Of a stretch of DNA of 64,000 nucleotides, positions 33,196 to 44,600 are shown piece after piece. The stretch spans positions 22,836,501 to 22,900,500 of the forward strand of contig NC_073348.2 in NCBI RefSeq assembly GCF_027580225.2. Direction: 5' to 3'. The notes beneath the pieces were generated by a model. The model did not search any database. It was not told the DNA's origin and was given only the letters and a program-made list of their open reading frames with translations. This DNA is from Misgurnus anguillicaudatus. Lineage: Eukaryota > Chordata > Actinopteri > Cypriniformes > Cobitidae. Every line of letters begins with the position of its first letter. The first letter of the stretch is position 1. A program made the position numbers and the translations under genes.

Positions 33196-33524
33196 AGGAG
33201 CATTTCACCCATAGAAACATTAATCTTTATTGAAAGTAGGTCATATTTGTAGTCGAAATGTAACATACATTTAGAATTGTTTGCCTATTTGACCGAGAAA
33301 AGGGGTGTTTGTAGTCTCACTCCCTCAACAAAGATATTGGACTTCCTTCTTTCAATGATGCAAAATGATGATTTTTACATCATTGAAAGAAGGACGTGCA
33401 ACACTGAAATCTGTATTTCTCCTGTCTCGGCGGAAACTGAGGAAATGATGCACAAATATTCAAAAACATGAATGGGGTTCTAACTATACAAACCTTTATG
33501 CAAATGGGTGAAGTGTCCCTTTAA
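33192..33524. mobile_element. TTAA fold-back MITE abutting the previous one
   Basis: Left ttaaaggagcatttcaccca and right gggtgaagtgtccctttaa are inverted. Its left TTAA (33192-33195) is the right TTAA of 32810-33195. Internal arms ctttcaatgatg/catcattgaaag form a second hairpin near 33350-33390. Confidence 0.82.
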
Positions 33525-33794
33525 TAAAACGGATGAAGATATGAAGCGGTAGAACATAATGGCACATAACAGATGTGGGGAATTCATCATTTATTGCCTG
33601 CAAAACTGTTTGATATTGTAAATCTAGTGAGACAGCAGGTGTCTCTGCTTGACTTAGACTGGATTTGCATAGAAGACCAAAGCACAAATGTTGCTTAAAA
33701 TAAATCTGAATAAAGCAAAGAATGAATGACAGAATATGCTAGCTTGTAATATAAAACATGGTGTAAGATCACAAAAATGCTGAGGTGTTTCAAT

Positions 33795-33935
33795 TCATGG
33801 TTGGGTAAATGTCCATATTTGACCCAGCCATGGGTTGAAACAACCCAGCGTAAGTCAATTTAATTTAAATCGTTTGGTGTGTCTGTATTTTATTCAGGCG
33901 TGGGTGAAACAACCCAGCCTTTTTTTTAGAGTGCA
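33795..33935. repeat. 'aacccag' fold-back repeat
   Basis: Contains gggtaaatgtccatatttga, then cccagccatgggttgaaaca and a later gtgaaacaacccagcc. A small dispersed repeat. A SINE-tail-like agatgcttttatccaaagcg follows at about 33997-34016. Confidence 0.5.
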
Positions 33936-34559
33936 GCATCTAAATGAGTCAGTAAATGGACCATAAAATGCAGTGACAGACCAATCGCATTTACAGATGC
34001 TTTTATCCAAAGCGCCTTACAAATAAATCACAACCATTTTAGAGGGCCGCGTAATAATGCCGTTGACCTATTTTACCTGTGAGATTCATTTCCAAAAAAT
34101 TGGCCCAATCTTTTATTCAATTCTATAAAAATCAACTCCAGTATTTTGTCTGAAAGTCAACTTCTTGTTGACTTCTGATAAGACACCTTTCACTTTCTGT
34201 CATGCCCTTAAGTGCTTTACTACAAGAACGAACTTTGTTTAATCAATAGAAAAGTAATCTGATTGAGCAAATCCAGCTGTCAGTCTCTCTTCTGGTGGCT
34301 TAGACCTAAACTAATACTGACTAAGCAAGAGTCTGACATGTTTAGATCTACATTAATGACTGGATATTACTACGAAACAGCCTGCAATGAGATATATGGC
34401 ATCCCAACCCTGCTCAGAATAAAGGGGTGGAGTTAGGATTAGAAATTTTTTTGGGGGGGGTTGATGGCCATTATTAAGTGATTTTGAAAACGAGGACTTT
34501 CCTCAGTCTGTTTGTCACAAATATGGTGGCTCCTCATCTCCTCCCATCGCGCTCCCAGT

Positions 34560-34868
34560 GGATCAGAAAGGCCTTGTCGAGGTAATGTATCCTGTATCCA
34601 TCCACACTGCTTAGAGAATTCTCATCAGACGGAGAGCGGAGCGTTGCCCCGGTGACGCAACCGACGGGTCTGATTGGGCGTTGGCTGCTCTTGCTCTGCT
34701 GAGATAAGTGCATTTCAGTTTGGGTGGAGAAAGAAGTGGGTGGGGTCTTTTAAGCGAGAAAGAGAGGGAGAGAGAAGTGAGGAAAACAGGAGATAGGAGA
34801 GGGGTGGCAGGAAGTCTGGATCTATCAGAATAGGATTTCCTCTTCATCACAGAGCTGGAGCTGAAATC
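34560..34868 (+). promoter_or_regulatory. Candidate erythroid-type promoter / first exon of dmtn
   Basis: An isolated GC-richer, repeat-free segment in an AT-rich region. It has a GATA site (agataag at 34702-34708) and, 10-40 bases on, CACCC-type boxes on the opposite strand (gggtgga, gtgggtgggg), the usual pairing in erythroid promoters. A purine-rich GAGA tract follows, and a possible donor ctg|gtgtgt at about 34868. Dematin is an erythrocyte membrane-skeleton protein with alternative 5' exons in mammals, so this fits as an upstream dmtn promoter. No transcript evidence. Confidence 0.35.
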
Positions 34869-35214
34869 CTGGTGTGTATCGTTGCTTGTTTTGTCTCCAA
34901 AAATCAGCCTTTCCTCTCTAACCATTTCTTGCTCCCTTTTTTTTCTTTCTTTAATGTTTTTTTAAAGCAGTTTGAGAGTATTGATGCTGAGTCCTGTGCA
35001 GTTCTTGAGTTGTTTATATTGTGAAATAATTAGTTTGTTTATTTATTTGGTAAAGCCAAACCAAATTGTTATATTTAGGTTAAGAATCAAATTTAGTTGT
35101 TTTAATGCAATTCTGTTCGCACATAAAACATTGCTGAAAATTAGGGGATGATGTTTTATGCTTGTGTGCTTCTGTGATGAGATTTGATGTCCAACCAGAC
35201 CAAAAATCTTTTTT

Positions 35215-35215
<1 letters not shown>

Positions 35216-35248
<33 letters not shown>

Positions 35249-35249
35249 T
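35216..35249. repeat. (AAT)n microsatellite
   Basis: About 11 uninterrupted AAT units in the region upstream of the dmtn coding exons. Confidence 0.9.
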
Positions 35250-36047
35250 CGAAATATCTAAAACAGGAAAGCAAATTTGTGTTTAATTTTAAAATAATAT
35301 AGTTTCAGAGAATATATGAATGTATTGCTTAACCCAATAGCAATACCAAAACAAATCAAATACAGTGAGGATTATGTTTAAAACAAGAAACAAAATAAGT
35401 TGCCATTGGATAAGGGTAAAATATTTTAAATATTTAAAATATAATGCATTTTTGCAGTGAATAACAATCATATTGCCTCACTGCTTACTCATGCATGCTT
35501 ACTCAACTCCCTCTCTGGTAGGAGATAAGAGGCATGCTCTTCATCTCACAAGTACCTGCCATGCTTCCTTATTAACAAACACTATAACAAAGCTGGCCCA
35601 TTATATGTCATATATGTAAAAGAATACTGGACTGTATATAATTTAAACATTTATGTGTTTGATTTGTATGATTCGTTTGCTTGTTTTCATTCTGACTATT
35701 AATATAAGCATGCATGCAGTTGTGTAAAACAGATCTTAAAATCTTTCCATCTTGTCCAATGCATTAGATTTGGAGGACATTTGTTGTTGGTCTTTTGCGA
35801 CTATGAGGTCATCTGTGGATTTAAATTCCAGTTGGGACAGCATGAATTGATACAGCTGCATTTTTGGGTTATCTGTAATGTGCACCAGCAGCCGAATGCT
35901 TTAGTTTTTGCAAACAGGGGCGTGTATATACAAAAACTAGCATTTATGCAGACATTTTGAAAGACTTCTACTTATTTATTTTTACATGTATGCATTTGGT
36001 AGACATTTGATCTCAAACAGTGTCAGTGCGAGTTGTATTAGTATGTA

Positions 36048-36992
36048 CACTCACCTAAAGGATTATTAGGAACACCATACTAATACTGTGTTTGACCCCC
36101 TTTCACCTTAATTCTCTGTGGCATTGATTCAACAAGGTGCTGAAAGCATTCTTTAGAAATTTTGGCCCATATTGATAGGATAGCATCTTGCAGTTGATTG
36201 TGGGATGCACATCCAGGGCACGAAGCTCCCGTTCCACCACATCCCAAAGATGCTCTATTGGGTTGAGATCTGGTGACTTTGGGGGCCATTTTAGTACAGT
36301 GAACTCATTGTCATGTTCAAGAAACCAATTTGAAATGATTCGAGCTTTGTGACATGGTGCATTATCCTGCTGGAAGTAACCATCAGAGGATGGAAAACTT
36401 GGTGGTCATAAAGGGATGGACATGGTCAGAAACGATGCTCAGGTAGGCCGTGGCATTTAAACGATGCCCAATTGGCACTAAGGGGCCTGAAGTGTGCCAA
36501 GAAAACATCCCCCACACCATTACACCATCACCACCAGCCTGCACAGTGGTAACAAGGCATGATGGATCCATGTTCTCATTCTGTTTCCGACTCTAACATC
36601 TGAATGTCTCAACAGAAATTGAGACTTATTAGACCAGGCAACATTTTTCCAGTCTTCAACTGTCCAATTTTGGTGAGCTTGTGCAAATTGTAGCCTATTT
36701 TTCCTATTTGTAGTGGAGATGAGTGGTACCCGGTGGGGTCTTCTGCTGTTGTAGCCCATCCGCCTTAAGGTTGTGTGTGTTGTGGCTTCACAAATGCTTT
36801 GCTGCATACCTCGCTTGTAACAAGTGGTTATTTCAGTCAAAGTTGCAAAGCTTGAATCAGTCGGCCCATTCTCTTTTGACCTCTAGCATCAACAAGGCAT
36901 TTTCACCCACATGACTGCCGCATACTGGATTTTTTTCCCTTTTCACACAATTCTTTGTAAACCCTAGAAATTGTTGTACGTGAAAATCCAGG
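36048..36992 (-). pseudogene. Tc1/mariner copy A, truncated, transposase decayed
   Basis: Begins with TA at 36046-36047, then CACTCACCTAAAGGATTATT, identical to the end of copy B. The transposase lies on the minus strand in fragments: pieces such as [20 protein letters not shown], then [13 protein letters not shown] and [19 protein letters not shown], are in different frames with stops and deletions. Homology to copy B stops near 36992, so the N-terminal end and the second inverted repeat are missing. It is non-functional and more decayed than copy B. Confidence 0.85.
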
Positions 36993-38611
36993 ACCAGCCA
37001 AATTACGAAAAAAGTCCGACTTATAGTCCAGAAAATGAATTTAAAAAAACCCTGTTGAATTAACTCAAAGTTGAACCAACAAATCTTTATTCGCACTGCA
37101 CAAATCAAATGTTCAGAACTAGAGAACTCATTTGAATATCTGGGGTCTCTTAAACCCTTCAGACCCTGCGTCCCCTGGAATGAATGTCACATGTTCAAAC
37201 CAATAAAAATGCTGATCAATCAAAATAAGGCACACTGATTAAACACTGGAAAAATCAGGTCTGAATGGGTTAATAACGAAATAGCGTCCTAGATTTCTGT
37301 ATAGTAGATACCTGGTTGGGATTAAAAGACGAGGCTTTGTGAATTAAAATATAGGCGGCCAGTATACGTCTTTAGTGATGTATTAAATGGCCTTCTGTCA
37401 TGTGAATCACCAGTAAATCAAACTTTATCTGCGCTTTGTGTTTAGGGACGCGTGTCTGAGCCAGAGTGAACTTGAATTAAAGGCAGCTGGATGCAGATGG
37501 GTCCCTCTTTCCAATCTAAAGGCCGTTTACATTGTTCTCTATGTGATTAATCGGGTCTGTAAAGAGATTCGAGGTTCTTCAGCACCCACATGGTCTCTGT
37601 ACAATGTCCTTCACGCCAGAGTGGACCTGACCCGAGTTGATCGCTGATCTTTTTAACCAGCAGAGACAGATCAGTTTGCTCAGATCAGACACTGTGATGT
37701 TTGTTTCATGCCAAAATAGAAATCTGATCCACTGCCTTTTGTCTCAGAGGGTCTACAGGAGGTGCCGATATATCTTGGTTTCATCCTCTTAAAGAAATCT
37801 ATCTCTTTTATTGACTTTTGAATGATGACGTAGGAAACTATAAAGGGGAGGGTTCTATTTTGTGAAAGGGTAAACAAGCAATACATTCCTGTTACATTTC
37901 ATCCCCCAAATAATGGAGGCATTTTTGGGAATACTTTTATTTATAAAGATGATTTTTTTCTGGCAAATCATTTGTGAGAGTCATGAGGAATCACAAAAAC
38001 ACTGAGAGAAGACCACACAGAGCATCTTTGCCTATAGTTTTAGTGGAAATGGATTAAAAATGCCCAACTCAGTTAGTGAACATGTCATAAAATATTCAAG
38101 GCTCATTCTTAAACGAAATTGAAATTAACTTTTGAAGTGAATTAGCACATTGACTGCCATCCCAATCTTTCCCATCGTATGCGAGACGAGACATTTCTAT
38201 TGGACCAAAAAGCTGTTTAGGGTAATACATGGATTATGATGTCACTCCCCCTCCCCCATGCTAACAGGATGTCCCTGCGTCCAATGAATTGGCCGCTCAT
38301 TGGAGAAAGACATTATCCTCTTAGTGGAAATGATATTGCTGCGCTGCATGCATATTCCAGCGGGTAGCAGCTGTTAAAAAAGAATAATCCCGATATTTTA
38401 AAATAAAGTATATGCACTTCTGAATGTAGTAATGCAATAACTTTGTTATCCCCGTATTGGTGTGTCTAATATGAGCAAAGGTGTTGAACGCAGTCGGTGG
38501 GCTATTAAATAGATTGGTTGAATTTGACTTTTAATCTTGTCTCTCCATAATCCATAATCTAATTTGCTTTCATTTTAAATTCATGTTTGCTCTTTTCATG
38601 CTTTTTTGCAG

Positions 38612-38668
38612 AGCTGTATAACCGGAATAACAAAAGCCAGGAGTTTGTAGTTTGAAGTCATGCAGAAG
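38612..38668 (+). other. dmtn: dmtn first coding exon (5' UTR plus three codons)
   Basis: The acceptor cttttttgcag ends at 38611. The exon carries 48 untranslated bases, then ATG CAG AAG, and ends at the donor gtaatg. The next exon continues in frame with [21 protein letters not shown], matching the start of mammalian dematin (...LQK...PGSP..SIVA). The ATG at 38660 is chosen on that match. Human has a few extra residues before it. Confidence 0.75.
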
Positions 38669-41600
38669 GTAATGGTTGTGTTTGTTGTACTGTTTTACTA
38701 AATATAACACATGGGATTCATTTAATTCTTTATGTAGATACCTACCTAGATTCACTGCATTACTGTATTTATTTATATTGTGTGATATAGATATAAAGAA
38801 CCTGTTAAGTGTGAATAGATCCGCACTGGGTTTTCCATTTAGAAAGCAATGAAAGGGGGCGTGGCAGAGTGACAGATATCCTCAGTTTGATTGATGATAG
38901 AGATCTTATTTTCATTAATGACATGTCATCGAATGGGACCATTTAAGTTATAACCTGTGACCTTTTTGATTTGGCTTACGCCTGCAGACCGGGACGGCCC
39001 CATCTTCCCGGGGTCCTAGCGCACCTGGCTCGCCAGCCACCTCTATTGTGGTAAGCCATTTGTTTTTATTCAATTTTTGAGCACTAAATTATGATTTTGC
39101 ACAAATGTGACCCTGGTCTACAAAACCAGTCCCACTGGTTTTTGTATTAATAGCCAACACTACATTGTATGGGTCAAAATTATCAATTTTTTTTTTAATT
39201 CCAAAAATCATTAGAATGGCTGTCAATCAATCCTTCTCGCATACGGCCCCTCTAGTGTCTTACAATTTTAAATCAATATATTGTTTTATGTGAATGAGTA
39301 GGCAGAATGATTTTCACACATTTAAAGAAAAACTCTAGACCACTAGATCCTGTTTAGAAAAGTCTTTTGAAAACATGTTTAGTATAGGTTTTGTGGACTT
39401 ACATCAGTGACATAAACATAAGCATAAACATTTTTCTCTCAAAAATACAAACATGAACATACATGTAGCTCATATAATATTGTAGCCCAGTTTGTGCTGA
39501 ACGCAGTGTTATGAGACACTTGCCATTAATATGTTTAAAGCAACTGAAAAAAGACCAAATGTAAGAGCATGTCAGAACCTCTGACAGTGTCCCAAAATGG
39601 TCGGACAGTAATGATTGTTTTAAGAAGAGTTTTTGTGAACCTCCTATTGTAAATATGTAAAAATCTATATATCTTTAGTAATATGTGTTGCTAAGGACTT
39701 CATTTGGACAACTTTATTTTTCTTAATATTTAGATTTTTTTGGACCCTCAGATTCCAGAATTTCAAATAGTTGTATCTTAGCCAAATATTTTCCTATCCT
39801 AACCATACATCAATGTAAGGCTTATTTATTCAGCTTTCAGATGATGTATAAATCTCAATTTAAAACAAACTGGCCCTTATGACTGAATAACTGAGTTGTC
39901 AATACCTTCCCGTTTTATAATAATAATAAATTCTAGTCCATCACAAAGCACATGCTTGAAATTCCCAGGAAGCTCATGAGGCAGAAGACAACCATTTCTT
40001 TCACTACAAACCCAACTTACATTTAACACACTTTTTTCTTTCTCCCCAAGGCAAGAATGGACAATCAGGTCATTGGATATAAGGACTTGGCAGCCATTCC
40101 CAAAGACAAAGCCATACTTGAGGTAGAAAGGCCGGATCTGATGGTGTACGAGCCGCATTTCAACATCGCAGCACTGAGTCGTACGGGCCTCCCGAAAAGC
40201 AGAGAGGTTAGAATGCCAGAAAAAAAACAAGTCTTTTATTGTAAGACTGAGATTTTACTCTTATAGTGTTGAATCAATATAGAAAGGTAGATATAGGTTT
40301 TATTATTTAAAACAGTAAAACATTTGATGTATATCTGATCATCTGTATGTGACAGAGATTGAGCCATTTGAAAAAAGTCTTCTGTTTTCTTGTTTTCCTT
40401 CCAGAGATCAATGTCACCTCATTCAATCTCACCCCCTCCTTCTCCTGAGGTGAGACTATTTTGGGAGTCACAGGTCACAACTTTAACATTAATCTACCTG
40501 TACCCTGTTATTTTTTTTTGCCGGCACTTTAAATGACTTCTCTATTTAAAGGTTAGCATAGTAATTAACTTATAATTTAATTATTTAATTAAGTCATTAA
40601 AGGGCTCATATTTCGTGGATTAAAATCACATTACGTTGTGTATTTGGTGGAGAACAATGTGTTCACGTGGTTTGTGGTTAAAAAAGCATTATTTTCCACA
40701 TACCGTATTTTTTTATCACCTCTAAGTCTCGCCCATCTGTAACAGGTCGTTTTGTACAAAGCTCATCATTCTGAGAAAGCGCACTGTGAACCGATTGGCC
40801 AGCTATATTTTAAATAAAACCTAAGCCCTGATTTCTTATTGAAAGGCCAAACTAAGTAGTTTTGCAACGAAACAGAGCGTCAGATTAAAACACAGATCTT
40901 TTATGTGCACAACACTTCATATGACTTCTTTTTATACACATTTATGAATGTGTTAAAATGTTTTTGATTACACAACACTAAATGTAAAGCAGTTGAGGAG
41001 CTCAGATGCAAAAGCCACTAAACTACACCTACATAAAAAATGATACAATTATATTAGCCAAACGCTCTCGGCACATTTGATATGTTTATTAAATCCATTT
41101 TCTTCAAATCCGCTTAATCCTAATCTTAAACCATTCAGAAATACCGGTTTGTTTGCAAAATCCATTAAGAGTCTGATAAAAAAATATATAATTTACAAGA
41201 AAACATGTAAGACGCACTTAGGGGGTTTTGCATCTGACCTCAAAAAATTAAATAAAAATTCGTTTAATATTTTCTCAACCTCTAAACCTGTATCCCATTA
41301 TCTTTATAAAGGAGATATATAATTAAGATTTGTATGAACTTTATCTTATTTTAGATTTAATATACAAGAGTACTATTATGATAAAGTGTGAAAATTACTT
41401 TTTGGCTTAACAAACTTAACCAAATCTGCTGGCAGCTATTAGCCTAGTTTACAGTAAGGCGTAGGATTGCAGTGTAATATTATTGATGCAGACGGTGAAA
41501 TATGATGATCTGGCACCCTTTAACATGCTGAGTTATGCTAGGGGTTGTCAGAAAGTTGATGATAGAAGCATCAAGGTGTATTAGCTTTTCGAATAATGCA

Positions 41601-44600
41601 ATATGTGAATTTACATTTTTCTTCAGATATTTGCCACAAAAGAGCCGGAGCAGGGGTCTCCAGGCGGATCTACGGGCTCTACGGTGCAGCCCCGTAAGAT
41701 AAGTCCTGCATCCAAAGGCCCGATGCAGCATTTCCACAGGCCAGGTTATTATATCTTTCACAACCGGTCGTTTATATTGCACATTTATATGTCTTTTGAA
41801 TGTTTTTTTGATATGTTCCTCTTTCAGACAATGGCTCAAATATGTATAAGAAGCCTCCAATTTACAAACATGGTAATTGTTTTTCCTTAAGACTTTATTA
41901 AAAAGCAGATTTTTTTTAAAGGAACAATGAACGATGAATCAGTAACACTGTTCTGTTTGTCTTCCCAGATGCAAATACTGGAGCATATCAAAGCAAACAT
42001 GATACCATTATCGAATCGTCCAAATTCCCAGCAGCCCAGCCGCCTGATCCCAACCTGCCCTCAAAGATAGAGACAGAGTACTGGCCGTGTCCACCTTCTT
42101 TAGCTACTATGGGTAAATGCTCACCAACTTTCATCTGTTTCAATGTCACTTAGTTTATAATTCTGTGTTTTTGCCAGAATTAGATTTGTTGTTTTTGCAA
42201 TGTTACAGTGATCATATATAATTGTTTCTCAGTCTCTAATAGAATACATCCAGAAAGGAAAGGAAATGTGTATGAAGTATTAAAAACTGTATAAAAATGT
42301 AAATTGATGTGTCAAGTTTTTAGGGTAACTTCCCTTCCACTTGAGCAATAGCAGGAAACTGCAGGATCTCTTAAACCTAAATAAAATTAAATCTATTCTA
42401 ATTTTAAAGAAATTAATCTTTTTACTTCATTCTGCTCAAAAACGCTCAAGATGTTTTTAGTGCCAAGAGAGGTCGCACTAAACACTGACGATGCTAAAGA
42501 AGACATTTAGTCCTGAACATTTTTTATTTTTTTTTTTGTACATATTTCCTGTATTTTCTTTTTGTATCTTAATAAAATAGATAAATAATAATAAAAAAAT
42601 ATGGATGGACATTAAAACTTCTAAAACAACAAGTCGGGTGGTGGTGGCGGCCTAAGACCTTTGCACAGTACTTTATTATGTTAATCTTTTGTATAGTTAT
42701 TCAACATTTGTCTCACTTTGTCCACTAGTCTTGAATGCTTTTTAGTTACTGAGCTAGTCACAATGCATTATGGGATTGCAAATAATCTATATTTGTTATG
42801 TAATACTAATAATACTAACACCAGTCTGTTCCTCTCAGAAATCGAATGGAGGAAGAAGGCAGCCGAGCAGGGAAAACCAATCGAGGACGATGACTTTGAG
42901 GACCTGACAGAAGATGCAAAGAGACTCCAGGAGCAGGAAATTGAGAAGGTTAAAGGAATAGTCAATTTTCTTAAAAAATCCAGATAATTTACTCACCACC
43001 ATGTCATCCAAAATGTTGATGGCTTTCTTTGTTCAGTCGAGAAGAAATTATGTTTTTTGTGGAAAACCATCCAGGATTTTTCTCGTTTTGATGGACTTTG
43101 GTGGACCCCAACACTTAACAGTTTTGGTGCAGTTGAAGAGTTGCGGTTTCGGGGGGCTCTAGACGATCTGAAGCGGGGCGTGGGGGTCTTATATAGCAAA
43201 ACGATAAAAGATGTGCACTTTTGAACCACGGCTTCTCGTCTTTCTCCGGTCCTGTGACGCGCCAGCGCGACCTCACGTAATGCGTCATTACGTCAAGAGG
43301 TCACGGATGACGAATGCGAAACCAATATTGTTGTATGTGGAATGATACTAATTAATATCTTTGTGTCAGTTTATTGTTTAAAATGGTCCGCAAATGTGCG
43401 TTTTATAACACGTGACCTTTCAACGTCATTACGCAATTACGTGAGGTCGCGCTGGTGCGTCACACAGCCGGAGGAAGAAGAGAAGTTGTGGTTTAAAAGT
43501 GCATATTTTTTATTTTTCTTGTCAAAAATGACAATCGTTTTGCTAGATAAGACTCTTGTGCCTCGTTTGGGATCATTTAGAGTCCTTTGGGGCTGCAATT
43601 TTGAACTGCATTGGAACTGTTGAGTGTTGGTCCATTAAAGTCCATTAAAATGAGAAAAATCCCGGAATGTTTTTCTCAAAAAACATAATTTCTTCTTGAC
43701 TGAACAAAGAAAGACATCAACATTTTGGATGACATGGTGGTGAGTAAATTATCTGGATTTTTTTTTAAGAAAATGCACTTAGCCTTTACAGCAAGGTTTT
43801 TAATGGACCGAGCCTCACAGTCCCGAATCAGTTCATCCGTTTAAAGTTAAAATCCTTAAATTTGTCCAGAATAAATCAGACTACGAATTTTTTTGACCGC
43901 CAGATAATGAAGTGTTTCGTTTTTGAGCCATTAAATTTCAGTAAGTGCTGGGTGGATATGCAGGCACACGAGGGCGGGGTTTATTGGAGCTCTTGAATCA
44001 TGACTGGGCTGTTTGCTTTACAGATACAGTCCAACATGGGCAAATTAATCCTCAAGGAGGAGAAAGAGAAATCAGAGCTCATCCGTAGAAAAACACGTTC
44101 ACTGCCGGATGGGACAAACATTCACTTGGGTTGTGATTGCATGTGCATGTTTGATTTAAAAACAATCTGTTGTTGTATGACCTTGTCTGTGAAATCCAGA
44201 CTAAAGTCTCATAATCTTAATTATGAGACTAGGAGCATCAAAGTTTGATTTTAATCTTTGACATGACCTCACTCAGTCAATATTTAAGATATCAAGGTTA
44301 TTTTTTACAGAATGGGTTTTTTTTTACATTATGTAGGATGATTTTTTTGTAGAAAACAGTAAAAAATGACTTTATCTGGCTTTTCACAGACTGGGTCACG
44401 TCACGTATGTTAAAGGTGATATAGAATGATTGAACGGAGTATTTATACTTGTTCTGTGATGTGACATGTAGACAAAATTTTTTTTGTTTGGGTCTGTAAT
44501 GCCTTAAAAGCTTCCTAAAAACCTCTCTCAGATAGCTCTATTAGGGTGGGTGATTTTAAACAAGTGGTTTTGCACCTATTTGGCTCCCCCTACTGGCTTA

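Noticed and set aside
34611..34925. 104-codon open frame on the minus strand
   Set aside because: It is the reverse of a purine-rich GAGA tract in the candidate dmtn promoter region; Ser/Pro/Leu-rich composition follows from that, and no homology is seen.
40057..40266. Stand-alone small protein starting [11 protein letters not shown]
   Set aside because: This is an internal dmtn exon (40051-40206) read through into the intron; the true start is upstream at 38660.
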